Source: Hydrogenophaga sp. (GTDB taxonomy: Bacteria; Pseudomonadota; Gammaproteobacteria; Burkholderiales; Burkholderiaceae_C). From it: a stretch of DNA of 38,433 nucleotides. The DNA lies in assembly GCF_022844385.1 (NCBI RefSeq), contig NZ_JALHLX010000024.1, positions 1-38,433 on the forward strand, written 5' to 3'. The notes below the pieces were generated by a model. The model did not search any database and was not told the origin of the DNA. It saw nothing but the letters and a program-made list of their open reading frames with translations. This document shows, piece after piece, positions 29,004 to 37,191 of the stretch. The position numbers were made by a program, and so were the translations under genes. Every line of letters begins with the position of its first letter. Position 1 is the first letter of the stretch.

Positions 29004-29645
29004 TCAGGCCGCGCGCTTGACCAGCAGCAAACTCGCGCCCATGGCCATGAGCACGCCGCCGAACACCCGGCTCTGTGCGCGCTGGGCTTTTGCCGTGGCC
29101 AGCCAGCGCTGCGCGCGCGAGGCCAGGAACGCGTAGCCGTGCATGACCACCAGATCGACTGCGATGGTGGTCACCAGCAGCACCAGAAGCTGCAACCACA
29201 GCGGGCGTTGCGGATCGATGAACTGCGGCAGCACCGCCACCATGAAGACGATGCCCTTGGGGTTGGTCACGTTGGTGAAGAACCCGGTGACGAAACGTTC
29301 GCGCGCGGACGGCACACCCGCCTGCACCGGCACATGTTCACCGCTGGCCAAGGTGGAGCTCACGTGCGAGCGCCATTGCTTCAAACCCAGCCAGATCAGG
29401 TAGCCCGCCCCGGCGAACTTGACCACGGTGAAGGCGGTGGCCGAGGCCAGCAGCAGCGCGCCCACGCCCACCCCCGCCACCAGCAGGATCACCGCCAGGC
29501 CCAACTGCAAGCCCACGATGGTGGCGCCCGCGCGGCCCACGCCGTAGGCCAGACCATGGCTCATGGACAGCACGGCACCTGAACCGGGAGAAATCGCGAT
29601 CACCCAGGCAGCGGCGAAATAGGTGAGCCAGACGTGGAAATCCAT
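29004..29645 (-). CDS. LysE/RhtB-family amino acid exporter
   Basis: The 213-residue inner-membrane protein has about six hydrophobic segments. It starts MDFHVWLTYFAAAWVIAISP followed by GSGAVLSMSHGL, the RhtB-type motif region with its conserved Gly/Pro after the first helix. The second conserved region, FFTNVTNPKGIVFMVAVLPQF at about 122-142, matches the family's N-PK sequence. Family members export amino acids such as homoserine, threonine or leucine; the substrate here is not predictable. It is inverted relative to the two paralogous genes on either side: tail-to-tail with the first and divergent from the second over a 238-base gap. It may be an unrelated gene lying between duplicated genes. 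Confidence 0.92.
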   Translation of the reverse strand: MDFHVWLTYFAAAWVIAISPGSGAVLSMSHGLAYGVGRAGATIVGLQLGLAVILLVAGVGVGALLLASATAFTVVKFAGAGYLIWLGLKQWRSHVSSTLASGEHVPVQAGVPSARERFVTGFFTNVTNPKGIVFMVAVLPQFIDPQRPLWLQLLVLLVTTIAVDLVVMHGYAFLASRAQRWLATAKAQRAQSRVFGGVLMAMGASLLLVKRAA

Positions 29646-29703
29646 GAAGCAACCCGCAAAAGCAAACGAGCCGAAATGATGCCACGGCCTTGCTGGTCGA
29701 GCA

Positions 29704-29735
29704 TTCGCTGGCGGTGCGCCAGATGAACCAGCGAA
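29704..29735. promoter_or_regulatory. overlapping alternative hairpins in the 238-base divergent gap
   Basis: TTCGCTGG (29704-29711) pairs with CCAGCGAA (29728-29735). An inner alternative pairs CTGGCG (29708-29713) with CGCCAG (29717-29722). The two share the CTGG arm and cannot fully form together, as in attenuator-like leaders. No T-run follows. It lies between the divergent exporter and the 644-residue unknown gene. Confidence 0.35.
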
Positions 29736-29820
29736 GACACCTGCGCGGACCCGAGCCCGCCTGGCCGACAGGGCAAGTTCATCCTTTCATCAGCCGTCCA
29801 TCAGGTCCAACCCGCTGTTG

Positions 29821-29837
29821 TTGCCCACACTGGGCAA
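29821..29837. promoter_or_regulatory. 17-base palindrome upstream of the 644-residue unknown gene
   Basis: TTGCCCA and TGGGCAA are perfect inverted arms around CAC, 46 bases before the ATG at 29884. The short spacing and symmetry suit a dimeric regulator's operator as well as a small RNA hairpin. No counterpart is seen upstream of the paralogue at 27092. Confidence 0.4.
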
Positions 29838-29883
29838 GACATTCAAGCCGTGTGTCGACTCACGGAAACCAAAGGAAAACAGC

Positions 29884-31818
29884 ATGTACGGATGGCTCAG
29901 TTACTCGCCCGAAGCGGGCGTGATCGTTTCATTTCCCAGCTATGGATCGCCTGGTGATGTCGGCGCCGATCCCCAACTGATCATGGGACGCAAAACCCTG
30001 CTGCAGGCCTTCATCAAGAAGGAGCTCGCCGCAGACCCACCCGATGTCCAGAAGCGGATCTCCCTCACACTGGAACAGATCATCGGCGCGCTGAGCAAGG
30101 ACGCCGGCGAGGACCTGGAGTTTCACCTGTACATGGGCATGGCGCACGAGCGCCTGCCCGAGGCATCGCGCCGGGCACGCCAGGCGCTGATCGACCGCGC
30201 CATCGCCACGTGCCTTGCCCAGACCACCGACCATTCCGACGCGGTGCAAAGCAAGGTTTCGCGATTGCGACAGGTCGCCATCCTCTGGCCCGAATCGCGC
30301 ATCGTCGAGTTGATCAGAACGTCCTGTGGCCAGATCATGAGCGACATGGTGCTCAAGCTCATGGGCTCGGGGGATCTGGTGAAGGGGGGCCAGGCATTCC
30401 CTCACCTGTGGGGTGGTTTGTTCGAATTCCTGCATGAGCAGGAAACCAGAGAGGTTCCGGTCACGGGCGGTCTTCCCGCCTGGTTCATCAGCACGATGCT
30501 GACGCGTGCACCCGCTGAATGCGATGAAACCCAGTCATCGTTCATGCAGACCCTGAAAAACCTGGATATCGGGTTTTTGCCGAAGATCATCAACAAGCTG
30601 TTGCCCTTGAGATCGGCGATGGACATGTGCGTGATCTACGACATTCTGGTGCGCATCATGAAGGACAAGCTGGCCAACCCTGCCAGCTTGGACGAGGATA
30701 TCTTTGACACGCACGTGGCCTGGGCCGAGGGTCAGCTGCGGATGCAGAACACGCAGACCCTTTTTGCCAGCATTGCTGCGGTGAGCGCAAACGTGCCCAT
30801 GGGCGCAAAAACCGAGAGCAGCAAGGTCGCACTGGCCAGCCTTCGGCAGGCGGTGAACGCGGCCAACCAGGCCATGACGCCCAAACTGGCAGAGATGGCA
30901 CGCAGGTTCCGCAAGTCACCCACCGCCTCGCAACCCGGACAGGAGAAAGTCGACCTCGACCAGCCCCATTCCTGGTCGGTCCCCAAGCTCCTGCGCTGGA
31001 TCGAAGGCCCGGTCACACGACCCGCGCAAAGCCCCATCGACCGAGCAAAAATCCTGGCGACCGAGAACGCCGCTGCCGGCAGGCAGCCGCCCGCCCCATC
31101 CGCCAAAGGCAAAACCGAGCCTGCACCGCCTGCGATCACGCCGAAGGAAGCCGACATCGATGGAACGATTCAGGACGCGCTGTCAGCCACAGCCGCCTTT
31201 TTCTTCGGCGAGATCCAGGACATGCTGACCCTGGCCAGGAAGCTCGGCACCGACAATCCGCTGACGCAGGCCTGCGCGGATCTGATCAGCCCTCTCGATA
31301 TCCTGGCCAACAAGCCCATGGGTCCCGAGGACGAACTCAAGGCCAGGGCTGTCCTCACGACCGCTGAAAAGGCCACCACCGATCTGCGCCACAGTTTGAA
31401 GACGGCCCAGGCCGCCTTGCAGGTGCAGCGCCGCTTTCAGGTCCAGCTGGTCGCCGCCTTGATGAACGAACCCATGGCGTGGGGCAAGCGCCACGGCGGC
31501 AAGATCGCCTGCGCCGTGAAACCGACCGACTGGTCATACATCGTCGACAACTTCCACAACCGCTGGTTGCCCCAGGTCAAAAGCGTGACGATCGGCAAAC
31601 TGAACACGCCCCTGGACGAGGATCAGGCAGCGGCCCTCTACATCACGGGCAGCAGCTTGAGCGGCTACGCCTTCGACGTCTCGGTCCACATCTGGCAACG
31701 CTACCCTGGCAAGACCAGCCTGCCCAGCGACAAAAGCGACGCGTTCCCCGCCATGAACACGGAGGACTGGTTTGATTCTTACGTGCCCTGCTGCGTGCTG
31801 CACGTGCCCGCCGCCTGA
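29884..31818 (+). CDS. large protein of unrecognised family, paralogue of 27092-28990
   Basis: The 644-residue protein opens MYGWLSYSPEAGVIVSFPSY. AAGGAAA is six to twelve bases upstream of the ATG at 29884 and supports this start over an upstream TTG. No signal peptide or membrane segment is seen. Matching landmarks to the paralogue are HSWSVPKLLRWIEGP, the helical DIDGTIQDALSATAAFFFGE, EPMAWGKRHGG (about 529-539) and LYITGSSLSGYAFDVSVHIW (about 585-604). My ungapped hand count over the 78 residues from EPM onward gives about 41 identities; the N-terminal half is far more diverged. A Pro/Lys-rich linker (about 400-425) separates the parts. Both proteins end in CxVLHVP followed by two or three residues. 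The function is unknown, and it does not look like a recognised transposase, toxin or regulator. Confidence 0.9.
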   Translation: MYGWLSYSPEAGVIVSFPSYGSPGDVGADPQLIMGRKTLLQAFIKKELAADPPDVQKRISLTLEQIIGALSKDAGEDLEFHLYMGMAHERLPEASRRARQALIDRAIATCLAQTTDHSDAVQSKVSRLRQVAILWPESRIVELIRTSCGQIMSDMVLKLMGSGDLVKGGQAFPHLWGGLFEFLHEQETREVPVTGGLPAWFISTMLTRAPAECDETQSSFMQTLKNLDIGFLPKIINKLLPLRSAMDMCVIYDILVRIMKDKLANPASLDEDIFDTHVAWAEGQLRMQNTQTLFASIAAVSANVPMGAKTESSKVALASLRQAVNAANQAMTPKLAEMARRFRKSPTASQPGQEKVDLDQPHSWSVPKLLRWIEGPVTRPAQSPIDRAKILATENAAAGRQPPAPSAKGKTEPAPPAITPKEADIDGTIQDALSATAAFFFGEIQDMLTLARKLGTDNPLTQACADLISPLDILANKPMGPEDELKARAVLTTAEKATTDLRHSLKTAQAALQVQRRFQVQLVAALMNEPMAWGKRHGGKIACAVKPTDWSYIVDNFHNRWLPQVKSVTIGKLNTPLDEDQAAALYITGSSLSGYAFDVSVHIWQRYPGKTSLPSDKSDAFPAMNTEDWFDSYVPCCVLHVPAA

Positions 31819-31831
31819 GCGCGCCCGCAAG

Positions 31832-31871
31832 AACAGCTTGAGGCGGCGGGACGCAGGTCCTGTTTGCCTCA
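31832..31871. terminator. possible bidirectional stem-loop between convergent genes
   Basis: In the 50-base gap between two convergent genes, TGAGGC (31839-31844) pairs with GCCTCA (31866-31871), with an inner GGAC/GTCC hairpin around GCAG. An alternative AACAG/CTGTT pairing overlaps it. There is no clear T-run, so it would be a weak or Rho-assisted terminator at best. Confidence 0.3.
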
Positions 31872-32777
31872 GGTCGCGCGTTTGGCCAGCAGCGCACGCG
31901 CCACGCGCGAGCCGCTGGGTCGACCGAGTTGTTCGCTGATGTATGCGCCGGCGTCCACCAGCGCGTCCAGGTCGATGCCGGTCGCTATCCCCATGCCGTG
32001 CAGCAGGTAGACCACGTCTTCGGTCGCCACGTTGCCGGTGGCGCCTTTGGCGTAGGGGCAGCCACCCAGGCCAGCCACGGACGACTGGAAGTTCCAGACG
32101 CCCAACTCCAGCGCAGCGAGCGTGTTCGACAAGGCCTGGCCGTAGGTGTCGTGGAAGTGGCCCGAGACGTCGTCGATGCCGTAGTGCTGCAGCGTCGCCT
32201 CGATAGCGGCCTGCACCTTGCGCGGTGTGCCCACGCCGATGGTGTCGGCCACGTCCACGCGCTGCACGCCGATGCCCTTCATGAGCCCGGCCAGATAGGC
32301 CACACGCTCGGGGGCTATGTCGCCTTCGTACGGGCAGCCCACGGTGCAGCTCATGGCACCGCGCACGGCAATGCCGGCCGCGAGCGCCGCTTCCACCACC
32401 GGTGCAAAGCGCTCGATGCTCTCGGCGATGCTGCAGTTGATGTTCTTCTGGCTGAAGGCTTCACTGGCCGCGCCGAAGACCACGATCTCGTCGGGCTGGT
32501 CGAGCACTGCCGCCTCGAACCCCTTGAGGTTGGGCGTGAGCACCGAGTAGCGCACGCCGCTCTGGCGCGACAAGCCGGCCATGACATCGTGGTTGTCGGC
32601 CATCTGCGGCACCCACTTGGGGCTCACGTAGCTGGTGACCTCGATCTCTTGCAGGCCAGCGGCCTGCAGGCGGTGCACCAGCTCGATCTTCGTGGCGGCA
32701 GGAACCGGCTGCTTCTCGTTCTGCAGGCCGTCGCGCGGACCGACGTCGATGAGGCGGACGCGGGAAGGGATGTTCAT
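31869..32777 (-). CDS. mvaB: hydroxymethylglutaryl-CoA lyase
   Basis: The 302-residue TIM-barrel enzyme cleaves HMG-CoA to acetoacetate and acetyl-CoA, the last step of leucine degradation (LiuE in Pseudomonas). Landmarks: VRLIDVGPRDGLQNEK with Arg15 and Asp16; TSYVSPKWVPQMAD; the metal-binding HFHDTYGQA at about 207-215 with His207 and His209; and the catalytic Cys240 in GLGGCPYAKGATGNVATED. All expected residues are present. It follows the 2-hydroxyacid dehydrogenase by 13 bases and completes the minus-strand acyl-CoA cluster. Homocitrate or isopropylmalate synthases share the fold but lack this Cys loop, so the assignment is firm. Confidence 0.95.
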   Translation of the reverse strand: MNIPSRVRLIDVGPRDGLQNEKQPVPAATKIELVHRLQAAGLQEIEVTSYVSPKWVPQMADNHDVMAGLSRQSGVRYSVLTPNLKGFEAAVLDQPDEIVVFGAASEAFSQKNINCSIAESIERFAPVVEAALAAGIAVRGAMSCTVGCPYEGDIAPERVAYLAGLMKGIGVQRVDVADTIGVGTPRKVQAAIEATLQHYGIDDVSGHFHDTYGQALSNTLAALELGVWNFQSSVAGLGGCPYAKGATGNVATEDVVYLLHGMGIATGIDLDALVDAGAYISEQLGRPSGSRVARALLAKRAT

Positions 32778-32790
32778 GGGGGACTCGCTT

Positions 32791-33711
32791 TCAATAACCG
32801 CGATCGCGGTGCACCACGCCGGCGATGGGCTCGCCGCGCGAGAGCGCCACGATCTTGCCCGCGATCTGCGCGATGCTTTCGTCGCGCAGGGTGCGCGCCG
32901 AGGTGTGCGGGGTCACGGTGACTTTGGGGTGTTGCCAGAAGGGGTGGTCGGCGGGCAGGGGTTCGGTGCGGAACACATCCAGCGTGGCGCCGGACAGATG
33001 TCCGCTGTCCAGCAGGTGGATCAGGTCGTCTTCGACCAGGTGCGCGCCGCGCGCGACGTTGATCACATAGCCGCCGGCTTGCAACCGGGCCAGCGACTTT
33101 CGGTTGAGGATGTTCTCTGTGTCGGGCGTGAGCGGCAGCAGGTTCACCAGCACGCGGCACGACGACAGGAACGTGTCGAACCTGTCGATGCCCGCATGGC
33201 ACACCACGCCTTCCACCGCCTTGGGCGTGCGGCTCCAGCCGTGCACCGGGAACTCAAACACATGCAGGGCGCGCGCCACACGTTCGCCGAGCACGCCCAT
33301 GCCCATCACGCCCACGGGCCAGTCGGCGCGGCTGCGGGGTTTGCGGTACGACCACTGGCCGGCGGCGATGTCGGCCTCGTAGCCGTCGAACTCGCGGAAG
33401 TGGCGGATGACGGCGTGGCACACGTACTCGGCCATCTGCACCGACATGCCGGCGTCGTCCAGCCGCACCACCAGGGTCTGCGGCGGAAGGCGCAGTTTCA
33501 TGATCGCGTCCACACCGGCGCCGATGTTGAACATGGCCTTGAGGCCCGGTTGCTCGTCCAGAAACGCTTGCGGCGGTGACCACACGATGGCGTGGTCGGC
33601 CTGCGGGTCGCCGGGCTTCCAGGTGCTCACATGGGCCTCGGGCAGCAAGGCGCGAAAGCCCTCTTCCCAGGGGGCGGCTTTGGTTTGGGCTACGCAGATG
33701 GTGATGTTCAT
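32791..33711 (-). CDS. 2-hydroxyacid dehydrogenase, glyoxylate/hydroxypyruvate reductase A type
   Basis: The 306-residue protein is a D-isomer-specific 2-hydroxyacid dehydrogenase resembling GhrA. It starts MNITICVAQTKAAPWEEGFR. The nucleotide-binding motif GVMGMGVLGERVARAL and HGWSRTPK lie at about 133-165. INVARGAHLVEDDLIHLLDS holds the catalytic Arg region, and the end has PFWQHPKVTVTPHTSA with the catalytic His. It should reduce glyoxylate or hydroxypyruvate with NAD(P)H. It sits inside the leucine-type cluster between the carboxylase alpha subunit (44 bases upstream) and HMG-CoA lyase, where such an enzyme has no obvious pathway step. Co-expression may be incidental, or it may reduce a 2-oxoacid related to branched-chain metabolism. 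Confidence 0.9.
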   Translation of the reverse strand: MNITICVAQTKAAPWEEGFRALLPEAHVSTWKPGDPQADHAIVWSPPQAFLDEQPGLKAMFNIGAGVDAIMKLRLPPQTLVVRLDDAGMSVQMAEYVCHAVIRHFREFDGYEADIAAGQWSYRKPRSRADWPVGVMGMGVLGERVARALHVFEFPVHGWSRTPKAVEGVVCHAGIDRFDTFLSSCRVLVNLLPLTPDTENILNRKSLARLQAGGYVINVARGAHLVEDDLIHLLDSGHLSGATLDVFRTEPLPADHPFWQHPKVTVTPHTSARTLRDESIAQIAGKIVALSRGEPIAGVVHRDRGY

Positions 33712-33755
33712 GCGGCGAGCTTAAAAGAAGCGGCCCGCGCGCGCAGTCACACGTT

Positions 33756-35762
33756 TCACGCGGCGGTGATCTTGAGCAGCTCGGCGCCTTCACTCACCTG
33801 GTCGCCGGGCGCGTACAGCAGCTCGGCCACGGTGCCGTCGGCCGGGGCGGCGATGGTGTGCTCCATCTTCATGGCCTCCATCACGGCCAGCGCCTGGCCT
33901 TTCTTGATCACGTCGCCGGCCTTCACCGCGAACGACAGCACCTTGCCCGGCATGGGCGCGGTCAGCCGTCCGCCGTCGGCCGCGGCCACGCCGGCGTGGG
34001 CCAGCGCGTCGATCTCGGTGATCTGCGTGGCGCCGAGCGCGCAGAAGATGTGCACGATCTCTCCGAGCTGCCAGGTCTGTACCGTCTGGCGCTGGCCCTG
34101 GAACTGCAGGTCCATGCGGGAACCGCCCTCGGTGGGCAAGCTCTCGAACTGCAGCACGCCGCTGACGTCGCCAAAGGCTAGCTGCAGCGCACCGTCGTGC
34201 AGGTAGGTGAGGTGCGCGAGCAGCGACTCGCCCAGATATTCAAAGTCGAAGCGGCGCACGGTGAGGCCGTGCGGGCGCCAGCCGTCCCGGCGCGAGAACG
34301 GGTCGGTTGATTCCAAGGCACGTTCCGTCACCAGGGTCTGCGCCACGGCTGAGGCCACCGCGAGCGCGAGGCCGACCTTGTCCTGATGGAACAGCACAGC
34401 CGCTTCGCGCGGGATCAGTGCGGTGTCAAGGTTGGCCTGCGCGAACGACGGGCTGTTCACCACGTGGCGCAGGAACTGCACGTTGGTGGACAGGCCGACG
34501 ATCCGCGTCTCGGCCAGGGCGGCGTCCATGCGCGCGAGGGCCTCGGCGCGCGTGGCACCAAACACGATCAGCTTGGCGACCATGGAGTCGTAGAACGGGC
34601 TGATGGTGTCGCCCTCGCGCACGCCGTCGTCCACGCGCACCACACCGCGTTCGAATGCGGTGCAGGCCGGCTTGCGGTAAACGGTCAACGTTCCGGTGGC
34701 GGGCAAAAAGTTGTTGTCGGGCGTTTCGGCGCAAATGCGCGCCTCGATAGCGTGGCCATGGATGCGCAGCTCGTCCTGCTTGAGCGGCAGCGGCTCGCCG
34801 CTGGCCACACGCAGCTGCCACTCCACCAGGTCGAGCCCGGTGATGGCCTCGGTCACCGGGTGCTCCACCTGCAGGCGCGTGTTCATCTCCATGAAGAAGA
34901 ACCGCATGCCGCCTTCGGGTGGTTGCTCGACGATGAACTCCACCGTGCCGGCGCCCACATAATTCACGGCCTTGGCCGCGGCCACGGCGGCCGCACCCAT
35001 CTGCTGGCGGAACTCCGGCGTCATGCCGGGCGCGGGCGCTTCTTCCAGCACCTTCTGGTGGCGGCGCTGCACCGAACAGTCACGCTCGAACAGGTAAACG
35101 CAGTTGCCGTGCGTGTCGCCGAACACCTGGATCTCGATGTGGCGCGGGCGTTGCACGTATTTTTCGATCAGCACCGCGTCGCTGCCGAAGCTGTTGCGCG
35201 CCTCGCGCTGGCAGCTGGCCAGCGCAGCGGCAAAGTCCTCGGCCTTGTCCACCGCGCGCATGCCCTTGCCACCGCCGCCGGCGCTGGCCTTGATGAGCAC
35301 CGGGTAACCAATGCGGTTGGCCTCGTGCTGGAGCATGGCGGGGTCCTGGTCGGCCTCGTGGTAACCGGGCACCAGCGGCACACCGGCCTTTTCCATCAGC
35401 TGCTTGGACTCGGCCTTCAGCCCCATAGCGAGGATGGCGGACGCGGGCGGGCCGATGAAGGCGATGCCGGCGTTGGCGCAGGCATTCGCGAACGCATCGT
35501 TCTCGCTCAGGAAGCCATAGCCCGGGTGGATGGCCTGCGCCCCGGTGGCCTTCGCGGCCTCGATGATGCGTTCCCACTGCAGGTAGCTGTCCTTGGGCGC
35601 GCTGCCGCCGATGTGCACGGCCTCGTCGCACGCCGCCACGTGCTTGGCCCTCGCATCGGCATCGGAATACACGGCCACGGTGCGCACGCCCAGGCGGCGG
35701 GCGGTGGCGGCAACGCGGCAGGCGATCTCGCCACGGTTGGCGATCAGGATTTTGGTGAACAT
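33756..35762 (-). CDS. methylcrotonyl-CoA carboxylase-type alpha (biotin-containing) subunit
   Basis: The 668-residue protein has an N-terminal biotin carboxylase (about 1-450: MFTKILIANRGEIACRV; the ATP-grasp KASAGGGGKGMR; MEMNTRLQVEHPVTE), a middle BT-like region, and a C-terminal biotin carrier domain with the biotinyl Lys632 in EAMKMEHT. It carboxylates biotin with bicarbonate and ATP, for transfer to an acyl-CoA by a separate beta subunit. With HMG-CoA lyase and an enoyl-CoA hydratase beside it, 3-methylcrotonyl-CoA is the likely substrate (LiuD role), but acetyl/propionyl/geranyl-CoA enzymes look similar. ATG 35762 shares one base with the DUF4126 stop (TGATG). The much longer open frame upstream is spurious because it reads through the DUF4126 gene. 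Confidence 0.92.
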   Translation of the reverse strand: MFTKILIANRGEIACRVAATARRLGVRTVAVYSDADARAKHVAACDEAVHIGGSAPKDSYLQWERIIEAAKATGAQAIHPGYGFLSENDAFANACANAGIAFIGPPASAILAMGLKAESKQLMEKAGVPLVPGYHEADQDPAMLQHEANRIGYPVLIKASAGGGGKGMRAVDKAEDFAAALASCQREARNSFGSDAVLIEKYVQRPRHIEIQVFGDTHGNCVYLFERDCSVQRRHQKVLEEAPAPGMTPEFRQQMGAAAVAAAKAVNYVGAGTVEFIVEQPPEGGMRFFFMEMNTRLQVEHPVTEAITGLDLVEWQLRVASGEPLPLKQDELRIHGHAIEARICAETPDNNFLPATGTLTVYRKPACTAFERGVVRVDDGVREGDTISPFYDSMVAKLIVFGATRAEALARMDAALAETRIVGLSTNVQFLRHVVNSPSFAQANLDTALIPREAAVLFHQDKVGLALAVASAVAQTLVTERALESTDPFSRRDGWRPHGLTVRRFDFEYLGESLLAHLTYLHDGALQLAFGDVSGVLQFESLPTEGGSRMDLQFQGQRQTVQTWQLGEIVHIFCALGATQITEIDALAHAGVAAADGGRLTAPMPGKVLSFAVKAGDVIKKGQALAVMEAMKMEHTIAAPADGTVAELLYAPGDQVSEGAELLKITAA

Positions 35763-36391
35763 CAGGTTTCCTTGACAGGTCCGGAGAAGAAACGTTGTGC
35801 GCGGCGAAACACCACACGCAGGAATTTGAAAAGCATCCAGGTGACGATCCACATCAGCACCACGGTGATGAGCAGCAACACGCCGAAGGCCACGGGGTGG
35901 TTCGTGGCCAGCCACACGGCGCCGACCACCAGGCCGTCTTCCACTAGGCTCATGGCGATGTTGGAGAACGGTTCGGGCGATGCGTTGATGGCGGCGCGCG
36001 TGGTGGACTTGGCGGCCTGGCTGGTGGCGGCCAGCGAGCCGCCCAGCAGCGCCGCGGCCAGCGCCAGCGCGCCGCTGTCGGCACCAAAAACACCCGCTGC
36101 CAGCGCCGCGCCAGCAGGAATGCGCACCACGCTGTTGACCATGTCCCACAGCGAATCCACTACCGGGATCTTGTCGGCGAAGAACTCGACGAACAGCATG
36201 AAGCCGCTGGCCCCCAGCAGCGCCGGATGCTGCAGCACCTGCAGGCCGGCGGGTAGTTCCATCCAGCCTGCGGCACCGCCCATGCCGACCAGGAACACCA
36301 CCGCGTACAGACGGAAACCGCTGGCCCAGCCGAGCGCACCGGCCAAGGCCAGCAACTCGGGCGTTCCCAGGGAAGCGAGGGCGTCCGTCAT
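35762..36391 (-). CDS. DUF4126 membrane protein
   Basis: The 209-residue membrane protein has several Ala/Gly/Leu-rich helices, among them about 14-40, 85-115 and 160-190, with DUF4126 landmarks: ASGFRLYAVVFLVGMGGAAG, FMLFVEFFADKIPVVDSLWD and SQAAKSTTRAAINASPEPFSN. It ends in a basic tail. The function of the family is unknown. It is inserted between the hydratase and carboxylase genes with translational coupling on the carboxylase side (TGATG) and six bases on the hydratase side. Its co-expression with acyl-CoA genes is therefore real, although its contribution is not obvious. I know of similar placements in related genomes only as an impression. Confidence 0.88.
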   Translation of the reverse strand: MTDALASLGTPELLALAGALGWASGFRLYAVVFLVGMGGAAGWMELPAGLQVLQHPALLGASGFMLFVEFFADKIPVVDSLWDMVNSVVRIPAGAALAAGVFGADSGALALAAALLGGSLAATSQAAKSTTRAAINASPEPFSNIAMSLVEDGLVVGAVWLATNHPVAFGVLLLITVVLMWIVTWMLFKFLRVVFRRAQRFFSGPVKET

Positions 36392-36397
36392 GACCGT

Positions 36398-37189
36398 TCA
36401 GCTCTGTGGCAACCAGCCGGGTGCGCGTTTGCCCAGGAAGGACTGCAGGCCTTCGCGGCCCTCGTCGCTGGCGCGGACGTCGGCGATGCGGCGCGCGGTC
36501 TCGCTGCGCAGTGCTTCGGTGATGGGCACGCCGCTCACATCGCGCACCAGGCGCTTGCATTCGCGCGAGGCCTTCGGTCCATTGGCCACCAGCGTGGCGA
36601 CGAGTTCGCCCACCTTGGCGTCCAGCGTCTCGGGTGTGGCGAGCTCGTGCACGAAGCCGATCTCGTGGGCACGCACCGCACTGAACCGCTCGGCAGTGAC
36701 CATGTAGCGGCGCGAAGCCTGCACGCCCATCGCGCGCGCCACATACGGGCTGATGGTGGCGGGCAGCAGGCCCAGGCGCGCTTCGGACAGGCAGAAGGTC
36801 GCGCCCTCCACCGCCACCAGCACGTCGCAGATGGCGGCCAGCCCCATGCCGCCGGCATAACAGTCACCCTGCACCCGACCCACGATGGGCACCGGGCACT
36901 GGTCCAGCGTCCACAGCATGTCGGCGAGCTTCTGGGCGTCGGCGCGGTTCTGATCCCAGCTGTAGCTGGCCATGGCCTTCATCCAGTTGAGGTCGGCGCC
37001 GGCGCAGAAAGCCTTGCCGTGCGCGCCGAGCACGACCACGCGCAAGTCCTCGTCTTTCGACAAAACGTCAAATGTGATGGTCAACGCTGCGATCACATCG
37101 TCGTTGAACGCGTTGCGCACATCGGGCCGGTTGAGCCACACATGCGCCACATGGGCGCTGGGGCGGGTCACGTCAAGCACATCACTCAT
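36398..37189 (-). CDS. enoyl-CoA hydratase/isomerase, probable methylglutaconyl-CoA hydratase
   Basis: The 263-residue crotonase-fold protein has the two oxyanion-hole segments: AHGKAFCAGADLNWMKAM at about 57-74, and QGDCYAGGMGLAAICDV at about 106-122 with its GGG-type loop. EARLGLLPATISPYV follows at about 134-148. In LiuC, methylglutaconyl-CoA hydratases show the same arrangement, and the genes on either side fit this step. A generic enoyl-CoA hydratase cannot be excluded. ATG 37189 is chosen because it lies two bases after the stop of the acyl-CoA dehydrogenase gene; upstream open frame to 37270 overlaps that gene and is unsupported. Confidence 0.9.
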   Translation of the reverse strand: MSDVLDVTRPSAHVAHVWLNRPDVRNAFNDDVIAALTITFDVLSKDEDLRVVVLGAHGKAFCAGADLNWMKAMASYSWDQNRADAQKLADMLWTLDQCPVPIVGRVQGDCYAGGMGLAAICDVLVAVEGATFCLSEARLGLLPATISPYVARAMGVQASRRYMVTAERFSAVRAHEIGFVHELATPETLDAKVGELVATLVANGPKASRECKRLVRDVSGVPITEALRSETARRIADVRASDEGREGLQSFLGKRAPGWLPQS

Positions 37190-37191
37190 AT

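Noticed and set aside
35763..36560. N-terminal extension of the carboxylase alpha subunit to 934 residues
   Set aside because: The extension is out-of-frame reading of the DUF4126 gene; the conserved start MFTKILIANRGEIA at 35762 matches the family.
34386..36707. A 773-codon plus-strand open frame opposite the carboxylase, DUF4126 and hydratase genes
   Set aside because: It spans three well-supported genes on the other strand and shows no domain features of its own.
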